NCBI RefSeq assembly: GCF_029323795.1
Contig: NZ_CP119758.1
Location: 496,001 to 560,000, forward strand
Source of the DNA: Zobellia alginiliquefaciens
Lineage (GTDB): Bacteria; Bacteroidota; Bacteroidia; Flavobacteriales; Flavobacteriaceae
Direction of reading: 5' to 3'
DNA length: 64,000 bases
Shown here: one piece after another, positions 40,897 to 49,300 of the stretch
How positions within the stretch are numbered: the first letter of the stretch is position 1
Layout: each line of letters opens with the position of its first letter
Notes under the pieces: model-generated
Seen by the model: only the letters and a program-made list of their open reading frames with translations
What the model was told of the DNA's origin: nothing
Databases searched by the model: none
Position numbers and translations under genes: made by a program

Positions 40897-43671
40897 TTAC
40901 CTCACTAGTTGCTTAGTAGATGGCTTGAACTTTGTTAATACGATTCCATCAACAGCAGCTTCATATTCTGCCATAGTAGGTGTTCTTCCTAATATTGTAG
41001 ATAATACAACCACCGGAGTTGAAGATAATAATGATTCTCCTTTTTTCTCACCGGAATCTTTTACCACTCTACCTTGAAATAAACGTGTTGATGTTGCCAT
41101 TACGGTATCCCCTGGTTCTGCTTTTTCTTGGTTACCCATACAGAGGTTACAACCTGGTCGCTCCAAGTACAACATATTCTCATATTTAGTACGTGCCAAT
41201 CCTTTTGGTGCGCTGTCATCGAATTCGAAGCCAGAGTACTTTACAAGGACATCCCAATCGCCTTCTTCTTTCAACTCATCTACAATGTTGTAGGTTGGAG
41301 GGGCAACAACTAAAGGCGCCTTAAATTCCACCTTACCCTGTTGCGCTTCAATGTTCTTCAACATTTGCGCTAATATTTTCATATCACCTTTATGCACCAT
41401 ACAAGAACCAACGAAACCTAAATCTACTTTCTTGGTTCCTCCGTAGTATGATAATGGACGAATTGTATCGTGTGTGTAACGTTTGGAAACATCTTCGTTA
41501 TTTACATCTGGATCTGCAATCATCGGTTCAGCAATTTCATCTAAATCAATGATTACTTCTGCGTGATATACAGCATCGGCATCTGGTCTTAACGATGGTT
41601 TAATTCCCGTTTTAAGCTCAGTGATTCTCGTTTCAGCTTTATCTACTAAGCCTTTAAGCACCTGCTTTTCGTTATCCATACCCTTATCGATCATGATTTG
41701 GATACGACCTTTAGCAATCTCTAAAGATTCTATAAGTGTTTCATCTTCTGAAATACAGATTGAAGCTTTTGCTTTCATTTCTGCCGTCCAGTCTGTAAAT
41801 GTAAACGCTTGATCTGCAGTTAACGTTCCGATGTGTACTTCGATTACTCGGCCTTGGAATACATTTTCACCTCCAAACTGCTTCAACATTTGTTGCTGTG
41901 TAGCGTGTACTACATCGCGGAAATCCATGTAGGATTTCATTTCACCTTTAAAGGTTACTTTTACCGATTCTGGAATTGGCATGGATGCCTCACCTGTAGC
42001 TAATGCTAAAGCCACTGTTCCTGAGTCTGCTCCAAAAGCGACACCTTTGGACATACGTGTGTGAGAATCCCCACCAATGATGATGTCCCAATCACCAACG
42101 GTAATATCATTCAATACTTTATGAATAACATCTGTCATTGGGAAATACTTCCCTTTTGGATCACGACCGGTAATTAAACCGAAGTCGTTCATAAAGCTCA
42201 TTAACCTCGGAATATTTGCTTTAGACTTATCATCCCAAACAGAAGCTGTATGACAACCCGACTGATATGCTCCATCAACAATTGGAGAAATAACCGTAGC
42301 AGCCATCATTTCTAATTCTTGAGAAGTCATTAAACCTGTAGTATCCTGTGAGCCCACAATGTTTACTTCTGCACGAACATAAGAACCCGCGTGTAAGGTA
42401 GCTCCTGATGTACCTACTGCGTTTTTATTGAATATTTTTTCAACTGCCGTTAATCCTTGTCCTTCAATCGACACTTCTTTTGAAGCAGCATAGACTTGAG
42501 GAACATCAATACCTAATACATTAGCCGCAAATGTTTGTAATTTTTTACCGAAGACAACAGCGTAAGAACCACCTGCTTTCATGAATTCCATTTTCTGTGG
42601 CGTAAATGCTGCAGAAACATCCTTCAGTTCAACTTTACCGTGATATAATTTTTTCTCTTTTGTGTCAATGGTAAGCACCGTACCCGTTTTTACAGAATAC
42701 ATTTCTTTTAATACGGGCTCTCCATCTTCATCTCGAATTGTTTTGCCTTCTTCGTCCTTTTGGATTACCCAGTTTTTAAGGTCTAAACCAATACCACCGG
42801 TTACACCAACCGTTGTTAAGAAAATAGGGGCAATACCATTCGTACCCGCAATTACAGGGGCTATATTAATGAAAGGCACATAGGGACTAGAAGAAATACC
42901 TGTCCATAATGCCACATTGTTTACACCTGACATCCTTGAAGACCCAACTCCCATGGTTCCTTTTTCTGCAATTAGCATCACACGCTTATCCGGGTGTTGC
43001 TCTTTTAAAGCTAATAATTCAGCTTGCATTTCTTTATTGTGCTCAAACATACACTGACCATGAAGTTCACGGTCTGAACGTGAGTGTGCATCACCTCCTG
43101 GAGAAAGTAAATCCGTAGAAATATCACCAACGCCGGCTATATAAGTTACTACCTCAATCTCCTCATCTATTTCAGGCAACTTCGTAAAGAACTCCGCTTG
43201 AGCGTAACTTTCAATAACATCCTTTGCTATTGCGCTTCCGGCATTAAAAGCCTCCTCTAAACGAGATGTATCCGCTTCATAAAGAAAAACCTGTGTCTTT
43301 AATACTTCAGCGGCTTGTTTGGCCAAAGTTTCATCCGACCCTAAAGCAATGTCCAACAAAACCTTTATTGAAGGGCCGCCTTTCATGTGCGATAATTGCT
43401 CTAAAGCAAACTCCGGAGAAATTTCTTTTACTTCTTCTTCCCCTAAAATAATTTCTTTTAAGAACTTCGCTTTTACTCCAGCAGCACTTGTAGTTCCTGG
43501 TAAAACATTATAGATAAAAAAGTTTAGAGATTCTTCTCTGTGCTCATTATCCACATCTTTAATTTGCTCAATAATTTTACTAAGTAATTCAGCGCCATCA
43601 ATTGGCTTTGGGTGAAGACCTTGACCTTTACGCTCTTCGATCTCCTTTAGGTAATCCTTATAAATGCTCAT
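40897..43671 (-). CDS. acnB: Bifunctional aconitate hydratase 2 / 2-methylisocitrate dehydratase (AcnB)
   Basis: The 924-residue AcnB-type enzyme starts with the HEAT-like domain (helical, residues 1-160), then the swivel domain (VTYIAGVGDISTDLLSPGGDAHSRSDRE), then the catalytic domains with Fe-S cysteines in DLGFVGSCMVHKGDM and RPGCNLCMGNQEKA, and GGDSHTRMSKGVAFG. In addition to the TCA step, AcnB often hydrates 2-methyl-cis-aconitate for propionate use. The organism thus keeps both AcnA and AcnB types adjacent. Confidence 0.95.
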   Translation of the reverse strand: MSIYKDYLKEIEERKGQGLHPKPIDGAELLSKIIEQIKDVDNEHREESLNFFIYNVLPGTTSAAGVKAKFLKEIILGEEEVKEISPEFALEQLSHMKGGPSIKVLLDIALGSDETLAKQAAEVLKTQVFLYEADTSRLEEAFNAGSAIAKDVIESYAQAEFFTKLPEIDEEIEVVTYIAGVGDISTDLLSPGGDAHSRSDRELHGQCMFEHNKEMQAELLALKEQHPDKRVMLIAEKGTMGVGSSRMSGVNNVALWTGISSSPYVPFINIAPVIAGTNGIAPIFLTTVGVTGGIGLDLKNWVIQKDEEGKTIRDEDGEPVLKEMYSVKTGTVLTIDTKEKKLYHGKVELKDVSAAFTPQKMEFMKAGGSYAVVFGKKLQTFAANVLGIDVPQVYAASKEVSIEGQGLTAVEKIFNKNAVGTSGATLHAGSYVRAEVNIVGSQDTTGLMTSQELEMMAATVISPIVDGAYQSGCHTASVWDDKSKANIPRLMSFMNDFGLITGRDPKGKYFPMTDVIHKVLNDITVGDWDIIIGGDSHTRMSKGVAFGADSGTVALALATGEASMPIPESVKVTFKGEMKSYMDFRDVVHATQQQMLKQFGGENVFQGRVIEVHIGTLTADQAFTFTDWTAEMKAKASICISEDETLIESLEIAKGRIQIMIDKGMDNEKQVLKGLVDKAETRITELKTGIKPSLRPDADAVYHAEVIIDLDEIAEPMIADPDVNNEDVSKRYTHDTIRPLSYYGGTKKVDLGFVGSCMVHKGDMKILAQMLKNIEAQQGKVEFKAPLVVAPPTYNIVDELKEEGDWDVLVKYSGFEFDDSAPKGLARTKYENMLYLERPGCNLCMGNQEKAEPGDTVMATSTRLFQGRVVKDSGEKKGESLLSSTPVVVLSTILGRTPTMAEYEAAVDGIVLTKFKPSTKQLVR

Positions 43672-44036
43672 TTAAAAAATGGTTTGAGTGTTAAATCAGC
43701 TATGAAAAAATAGTCTAAATTGTTCACCATCAATTTCACACTATAATATCACAACTAAAATTAAAGGTTGAAAACAGCATTGAGCGCACCTTTTAACATG
43801 TAATAATCAAATGAAAAAATATCCCTCTGACCGTTACCATATGAGATGTCATTACCGAATTCGTTTGAGTTGTTTCAATCCCGTAAAACTAAGAAAATAT
43901 GGAGCGCAAATAAAACTTTTACCTTAGGATTCATACCTTTTTTAGAAATTGATCAGAAGATTGCTTTCTTCTTACACTAACTAAACAAAGAAAGGTAGAA
44001 AACTTATGAATTTTCAGGTGATGTGTTAATTTTTAG
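43672..44036. other. Gene-free gap between acnB and the MoxR gene
   Basis: 365 bases. It must carry the acnB promoter (minus strand), but no clear CAAAnnTA is present. I see no hairpin with T-tail after moxR, no RNA gene and no repeat; nothing more can be said. Confidence 0.5.
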
Positions 44037-44990
44037 CTAGAGTAATTTACCAATAATAGCTTCTTCCGAAATACCTTCAGCCTCTGCTTTGTAATTTTTG
44101 ATAATCCTATGCCTCAAAATTCCGGTAGCAACAGCTTGGACATCCTCGGCATCCGGAGAAAACTTACCTTGTATTGCCGCATGTGCTTTAGCCGCCAAAA
44201 CAAGATTTTGTGATGCTCTTGGACCTGCTCCCCAATCTATATATTGTTTTACATAATCACTTGCCGTCTCTAAATTTGGACGTGTAGCATTTACCAACTT
44301 TACAGCGTACTCTACAACATTATCCGGAACTGGAATACGACGTACCAGCTTTTGAACCTCTATTATCTCTTTGGCATTGAATAAAGCCTGTACGGTTACC
44401 GATCTATCTGAAGTGGTACTTTTCACCACTTCTATTTCCTCGGCTATAGAAGGATATTTCAGCTCAATAGCAAACATAAAACGGTCTAACTGAGCTTCCG
44501 GAAGTGGGTACGTACCTTCTTGTTCAATAGGATTCTGAGTAGCCAAAACAAAATAAGGAAGTTCTAGTTTGTGCTGTTCTCCTGCAATGGTCACTGCACG
44601 CTCTTGCATCGCCTCAAGCAAAGCCGCTTGAGTTTTAGGTGGCGTACGGTTGATCTCATCGGCCAAAATGATGTTTCCAAAAATAGGCCCTTTTATAAAT
44701 TTAAAGTTTCGGTTCTGATCCAAAACCTCACTACCTAGAATATCACTTGGCATTAAATCCGGAGTAAACTGAATACGTTTAAAATCCAACCCTAAAGTTT
44801 GGGCTATGGTATTTACCATTAAAGTTTTTGCCAACCCGGGAACACCAACCAACAAAGAGTGACCACCGGTATAAATACTTAAAAGAATTTGGTCTATTAC
44901 CTTATCTTGTCCAACAATTACTTTGGCAATTTCCTTTTTAAGCTCCTGATGTTTTTCTACAAGTTGATGGATCGCCTGAACGTCTGACAT
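44037..44990 (-). CDS. MoxR family AAA+ ATPase
   Basis: The 317-residue ATPase has Walker A GVPGLAKTLM, Walker B ILADEINR, the sensor-like LATQNPIEQEGTYPLPEAQLDRFMF motif of the MoxR family, and the C-terminal lid (about 220-317). MoxR proteins work as chaperone-like ATPases, usually with vWA proteins (DUF58/BatA/BatB). No DUF58 or vWA gene is adjacent here; the gene follows the SurA-like gene by five bases, so it may share that transcript. Confidence 0.92.
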   Translation of the reverse strand: MSDVQAIHQLVEKHQELKKEIAKVIVGQDKVIDQILLSIYTGGHSLLVGVPGLAKTLMVNTIAQTLGLDFKRIQFTPDLMPSDILGSEVLDQNRNFKFIKGPIFGNIILADEINRTPPKTQAALLEAMQERAVTIAGEQHKLELPYFVLATQNPIEQEGTYPLPEAQLDRFMFAIELKYPSIAEEIEVVKSTTSDRSVTVQALFNAKEIIEVQKLVRRIPVPDNVVEYAVKLVNATRPNLETASDYVKQYIDWGAGPRASQNLVLAAKAHAAIQGKFSPDAEDVQAVATGILRHRIIKNYKAEAEGISEEAIIGKLL

Positions 44991-44995
44991 GCACT

Positions 44996-46456
44996 TTATT
45001 CTTTTACCCAGTTATTGGCAAATTCGCAGTCTCTGTTGTCTTCGTTTACACTGATATAGGTATCTTCTATATGCTCGTCCATCCACTTCTTAATCGCTTT
45101 GTACTGCTTTTCAGTTTTAGCCAATTGTTGGATCTTAATATAATCCTTGGAGAAATCCGCTACGTGCTCATCATAACGGTTGGTAACCTTCAATATTTTA
45201 TATTTTGGACCTCCACCCCTTGGGTCTTCTTCCAATAACGGATAAGAAATTTCATCATCCTTTAGGTTACGTACTTGATTATAAAGTGTGGGATCCATTT
45301 TTGTCAACTCAAAACGAGAATCAAAATTGGTAGGATTTCTTAAGAGACCACCATCAAACTTCGTTTCCTTTTCATCTGAGAAATTACGTGCGGCATCAGC
45401 AAAAGAATATTTACCTTCCATGATGTGCTTACGAATAGTATCCAACTCCGCCTTTACCTCATTCAAGGCCGTTTGCGAAATTTTAGGCTGCACTAGAATA
45501 TGACGTAAATCCAATTCTTGACCTCTTATCTTTTCAATATAAATAATGTGGTAACCAAACTGCGTTTCAAAAGGGTCCGAAACTTCACCTTCCGCCAAAC
45601 TGAAAGCTACATCTTTAAAGGTCTTGTCAAAACCAGTGTCTTTGGTAATACTGTAAAAACCACCTTTTGATTTAGACCCCGGATCCTGAGAATACAAAAT
45701 AGCCTTTACGCTAAAGCTTGCATCATTATCTTCTACATCTGCCTTAATCTCATTCAGCTTATCCAATACATCCTGAACCTCTTTTTCTGTAGGTTTTGGA
45801 GATTTAACAATTTGAGCAATTTCCATTTCTGCACCAAAAACCGGACGTTCATCTTCTGGTATCTTATTAAAAAATTGACGAACTTCTTCTGGTGTTATTT
45901 CTATTTTCTCAACAATACTAGACTGCATTTTCTCAGAAAGCATTCGTAGCTTGTTAATTTTATTGATGTCTTCTCTAAGACTAGCTTCATCTTCTTTTTT
46001 GTAGAACTTCAACAGTTTCTCCATGGAACCCGTCTGCTGTACAAAAGACTGTATTTGACGGTCAGTAGTTGCTGCAATCTCATCATCTGAAACCAAGAGA
46101 CTATCCTGAACTGCCTGATGCGCATATAAACGGTCTTCCATCAATTTACCTAAAAGACCACAACGGGTGACATCTTCCGTAGAAACACCTTGACTTTTTA
46201 AATCGATTAAAGTTTTCTCTATATCCGATTCTAGAATAACATAGTCCCCTACAACCGCAGAAATACCGTCTAACTTAATTTTTTTAAAATTGTTCTTTGG
46301 TTTAACCGAGTCCGTTTCTATACTGGCTTCAGCATCCATTATCGGTTCCGAAGCTGTTTCTTGACTTTCAACAACTTCTTCGGTTTCTTGAGCAAAAGTA
46401 CTTCCTGTAATCAACAGGCATCCTATAATAGCAATGTACTTATTCACTTTACTCAT
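44996..46456 (-). CDS. SurA-like periplasmic peptidyl-prolyl isomerase
   Basis: The 486-residue exported protein has a signal peptide (MSKVNKYIAIIGCLLITGSTFAQ), an acidic linker (ETEEVVESQETASEPIMDA), an N-terminal chaperone domain (ISAVVGDYVILESDIEKTLIDLKSQG, typical of SurA), and two PpiC/parvulin domains (about residues 215-320 and 325-430, e.g. LDLRHILVQPKISQTALNE). It folds outer-membrane proteins. The start is the ATG at 46456 (MSKVNK), which overlaps the stop of the preceding isomerase gene by eight bases. Confidence 0.9.
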   Translation of the reverse strand: MSKVNKYIAIIGCLLITGSTFAQETEEVVESQETASEPIMDAEASIETDSVKPKNNFKKIKLDGISAVVGDYVILESDIEKTLIDLKSQGVSTEDVTRCGLLGKLMEDRLYAHQAVQDSLLVSDDEIAATTDRQIQSFVQQTGSMEKLLKFYKKEDEASLREDINKINKLRMLSEKMQSSIVEKIEITPEEVRQFFNKIPEDERPVFGAEMEIAQIVKSPKPTEKEVQDVLDKLNEIKADVEDNDASFSVKAILYSQDPGSKSKGGFYSITKDTGFDKTFKDVAFSLAEGEVSDPFETQFGYHIIYIEKIRGQELDLRHILVQPKISQTALNEVKAELDTIRKHIMEGKYSFADAARNFSDEKETKFDGGLLRNPTNFDSRFELTKMDPTLYNQVRNLKDDEISYPLLEEDPRGGGPKYKILKVTNRYDEHVADFSKDYIKIQQLAKTEKQYKAIKKWMDEHIEDTYISVNEDNRDCEFANNWVKE

Positions 46457-47330
46457 AAACTTCAAATTCTTTCTCTTTAATAGCCTCATCTATAATCTCT
46501 GTTTCCAGTTTTCTTAAATAATCAAGTTTTCTTCTACTTAGTAACACCTGCTTGATCGTAGGTTCAATAAAAGATAGTGGAGCGATGTCATTAATATCAA
46601 GCACATCAGTAACCTTTGCCAAATATACCCCGTTTGCATCCTCCAACTCAAAAAATTGTGATTTTTTTAGGTGTTTACTGGCATTTTCAAAGGTTAAGGG
46701 AGGTATTTCTTCAATAACCCTTGCCGCACTTACCCATATAGAGTCGTTAAAGTTTAGTTTCTTGAACTGCACTCCAATAGAATCTAAATATGTAATATCA
46801 TTCTTTTTAAAACGCTTCAACTTACTTATTACGTCTTCTTTATTCAAAAATTGCGTAGGCAGTTCTACAAACCTCAGTTTGACAATCTTTTCCTTGAGCT
46901 TAAAATTTTCTTTTTCTCGCTCATAAAAACCATTTAGCTGAGAACTACTGATTACCGTATCCCCACTCTGTTGAACCAACGCTTCTTTATAAGCTCTAGT
47001 ATATAAATCCGTTCGGTAATCGGACACCAAAACATCATATTCTGCCAATTTTTCTTCAGGAAGATTTATTTTAGCCTTACCCAACAACAATTGCTTAGAT
47101 GCCCAATTGTTGATGTAGTTCGTCACAAAAGATGCACTATCTTCTTTAGAAATACCTTTGGCCAATAGTTTTGCCACATCCTCCCTGTACAAATAATTCT
47201 CACCCACGCGTGCCAAATACTCAGGTTCGTCCTTTGCTAAAAAAGAACCACAGCCTACAAAAAGAACTATTAGAGCCATAACGGCCGAACAACGAACCAA
47301 ATAGCGCAATGGTGATATTTTTAATTTCAT
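46449..47330 (-). CDS. Peptidyl-prolyl isomerase-like lipoprotein upstream of surA
   Basis: The 293-residue protein carries a lipoprotein signal (MKLKISPLRYLVRCSAVMAL ending LFVGC), then the helical SurA-N-like region (LARVGENYLYREDVAKLLAKG, QLLLGKAKINLPEEKL). A PpiC-like core follows, with weak similarity only (KLRFVELPTQFLNKEDVISKL). The parvulin active-site residues are not clear, so it may be a pure chaperone. It is cotranslated with the SurA-like gene. I start it at the ATG at 47330 because the upstream frame lacks a signal peptide order. Confidence 0.75.
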   Translation of the reverse strand: MKLKISPLRYLVRCSAVMALIVLFVGCGSFLAKDEPEYLARVGENYLYREDVAKLLAKGISKEDSASFVTNYINNWASKQLLLGKAKINLPEEKLAEYDVLVSDYRTDLYTRAYKEALVQQSGDTVISSSQLNGFYEREKENFKLKEKIVKLRFVELPTQFLNKEDVISKLKRFKKNDITYLDSIGVQFKKLNFNDSIWVSAARVIEEIPPLTFENASKHLKKSQFFELEDANGVYLAKVTDVLDINDIAPLSFIEPTIKQVLLSRRKLDYLRKLETEIIDEAIKEKEFEVYE

Positions 47331-47574
47331 GGGGACAAAAATAACAAATCTGATATGGTGGGCAATAGAGGTACTTGTCATTAACAGACTTTTTAATCTC
47401 TCACGTAATCCGTTACTTACACAATCTTGACCGTTTTCAAAAATAGCGTCGGCAGAAGAGCTGTTTTAAACGAAACGATACTACTTTTGCCCCACAGTTA
47501 TTTCAAATACATCGAAAATTTAGTTTAAAGCAAGGGCTAAAAACCTAAATTGAAATTGTTTTAACACATGCACA

Positions 47575-47671
47575 AAGTAAATTACCTTAAGACAAGCCCA
47601 CAAGGCATTAAAAAGAATACACTTTAATTTTAAGGGAAGCCTTGGGGCATTTAATCTCAATAATCGAGCAA
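47575..47671. repeat. Dispersed palindromic intergenic repeat, copy C (degenerate)
   Basis: About 97 bases align throughout with copy B at 33421-33523 (AAGTAAATTACCTTAAGACAAGCCCACAAGG..., TTAATCTCAATAATCGAGCA) but with many point changes that break the palindromes, so it appears old. It ends 14 bases before the start of the 83-residue gene. Confidence 0.7.
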
Positions 47672-47685
47672 AGAACACCTATTTT

Positions 47686-47937
47686 ATGAGCAGAAAAATA
47701 AAATTGATCTGGGATTTTAGAGGACCAGCCGCACAAAAGACAGCGGAACACCATGTCATACACCTGAAAGAATTTATTGCAATTGAAAAAACAAACCATA
47801 ACATAACAGGTTCCCAAGATTTTAATGACATGTATAGCATTGCATTCATGGTAGTTGACGAAGCCGAAATGATAGCTGTTAGAGATGCGTTAAAGCCACA
47901 CCGTGGAGAGGTTTATACTGAATCCACAGAAAACTAA
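47686..47937 (+). CDS. Conserved-looking small hypothetical protein (83 residues)
   Basis: The 83-residue product starts MSRKIKLIWDFRGPAAQKTA and contains HHVIHLKEFIAIEKT, followed by an EAEMIAVRDALKPHRGEVY end. It looks like a small alpha/beta protein without a signal peptide or cysteines. I do not know the family. It lies 40 codons upstream of, and in the same direction as, the beta-lactamase-like lipoprotein, so the two may share a transcript. Confidence 0.65.
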   Translation: MSRKIKLIWDFRGPAAQKTAEHHVIHLKEFIAIEKTNHNITGSQDFNDMYSIAFMVVDEAEMIAVRDALKPHRGEVYTESTEN

Positions 47938-47971
47938 CCACTCTCTTTTTTATTTAAACCTTAAAAATAGC

Positions 47972-49114
47972 ATGTTCAAAAAAGTCACCTTTATAGCGTC
48001 AAGTCTATTGATCTCTATTTCTTGTTCTCCCCAAAAACAAGAAAAAATAAGCAACCCACTTGAGACCATACTGACTTCTGACGCTCCAAAAATAAAAAGG
48101 GTGATGGATAATTTAGAACAGCACGAGGTTCAAATTAGATACACACAAATTGATAGGGAAGACAACCAGGTTTCTTTTACAAATTTTGATTTTCAAGTTG
48201 ATTCAAGTACCTATTTCTATCCTGCCAGCACGGTAAAATTTCCGACGGCAGTAGTAGCTCTTTCGCGTTTAAACCAAATGGACTCACTGAACCTCAACAC
48301 TCGTTTTTATGTTGAAGGTGATTCTATTGAAACTACTTTCTCCGAAGTCATCACACAAATATTTGCGATTAGTGATAATGATGCCAATAACAGGTTAATT
48401 GAATTCTTAGGCCAGGACACCATCAATTCGGTTTTGAAAAGAAAAGGAGTTTCGCCGGTTAGGATTTGGCAGAGACTAGGGAATAATGATGATAATACCA
48501 CTACAAAACCACTAATAATTTATGAGAACGATAGCACCGTTCGCATGTTATCAAAACACATAAATACATACCCAAAACCGTTGGAGCTCAAAAATATTAG
48601 GAAAGGAGAAGGCTTTTATGATGAAGACTCCTTAATGTCCGAACCTTTTGATTTCAGCTTGAAAAACTACTACCCCATTGAAGCTCAAGATGCACTTTTA
48701 AAGCAAATTATCTTTCCAGAAAATTTTACCCCAAAAGAGCGCTTTAACCTGGGCGAAGAACAACGTGCAGTGTTATTAAATGCAATGCATACCGTTCCCA
48801 GAAAAGCAGGGTACGACCCACATATATACCCAGATGGCTACTGTAAATTCTTTATGTACGGTGATACTAAAGATACTATCCCGGATAGTATTGAAATCTA
48901 TAACAAAGTAGGTTTTGCCTATGGCACCTTAACTGACTGTGCATACATAAAAGACACAGAAAACAACATAGAGTTTATGATAACTGCCACTTTGTTGGTC
49001 AATGAGAACGGTATTTTTAATGACAACACGTATGAATATGAAGAAGTAGGTATTCCGTTTTTAGCTGAATTAGGCAGACAGCTTTACGTTTATGAGCTAA
49101 GCCGAAAACACTAA
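47972..49114 (+). CDS. Class A beta-lactamase-like serine hydrolase lipoprotein
   Basis: The 380-residue protein starts with a lipoprotein signal (MFKKVTFIASSLLISISC) and contains the SxxK of the penicillin-binding fold (YPASTVKFPTAVVAL), the SDN loop (AISDNDANNRLIEFLG), and a KxG motif near the C-terminus (YNKVGFAYGTLTD). Class A beta-lactamases are about 290 residues; this one carries extra insertions and no clear ExxLN omega loop, so a peptidase/esterase or unknown hydrolase function is just as likely as antibiotic hydrolysis. The ATG at 47972 was preferred over the frame start at 47903, because a signal peptide follows it. Confidence 0.78.
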   Translation: MFKKVTFIASSLLISISCSPQKQEKISNPLETILTSDAPKIKRVMDNLEQHEVQIRYTQIDREDNQVSFTNFDFQVDSSTYFYPASTVKFPTAVVALSRLNQMDSLNLNTRFYVEGDSIETTFSEVITQIFAISDNDANNRLIEFLGQDTINSVLKRKGVSPVRIWQRLGNNDDNTTTKPLIIYENDSTVRMLSKHINTYPKPLELKNIRKGEGFYDEDSLMSEPFDFSLKNYYPIEAQDALLKQIIFPENFTPKERFNLGEEQRAVLLNAMHTVPRKAGYDPHIYPDGYCKFFMYGDTKDTIPDSIEIYNKVGFAYGTLTDCAYIKDTENNIEFMITATLLVNENGIFNDNTYEYEEVGIPFLAELGRQLYVYELSRKH

Positions 49115-49300
49115 ACCTACAAATAGTGATTAAAGGCTGTACTTAAAAATGAAAAACCGCTACCTTTTGCTTTAACTCCCTCTCACCCCCACTTCAGATA
49201 TAAGCAAAACTCTTATCAATAAATTATTTGATTTTCCGTTATACCAGTTAGTTCTGTTGCTCAAATATAAATTAGTGAGCCACAAAAAAGGAATCTCAAC

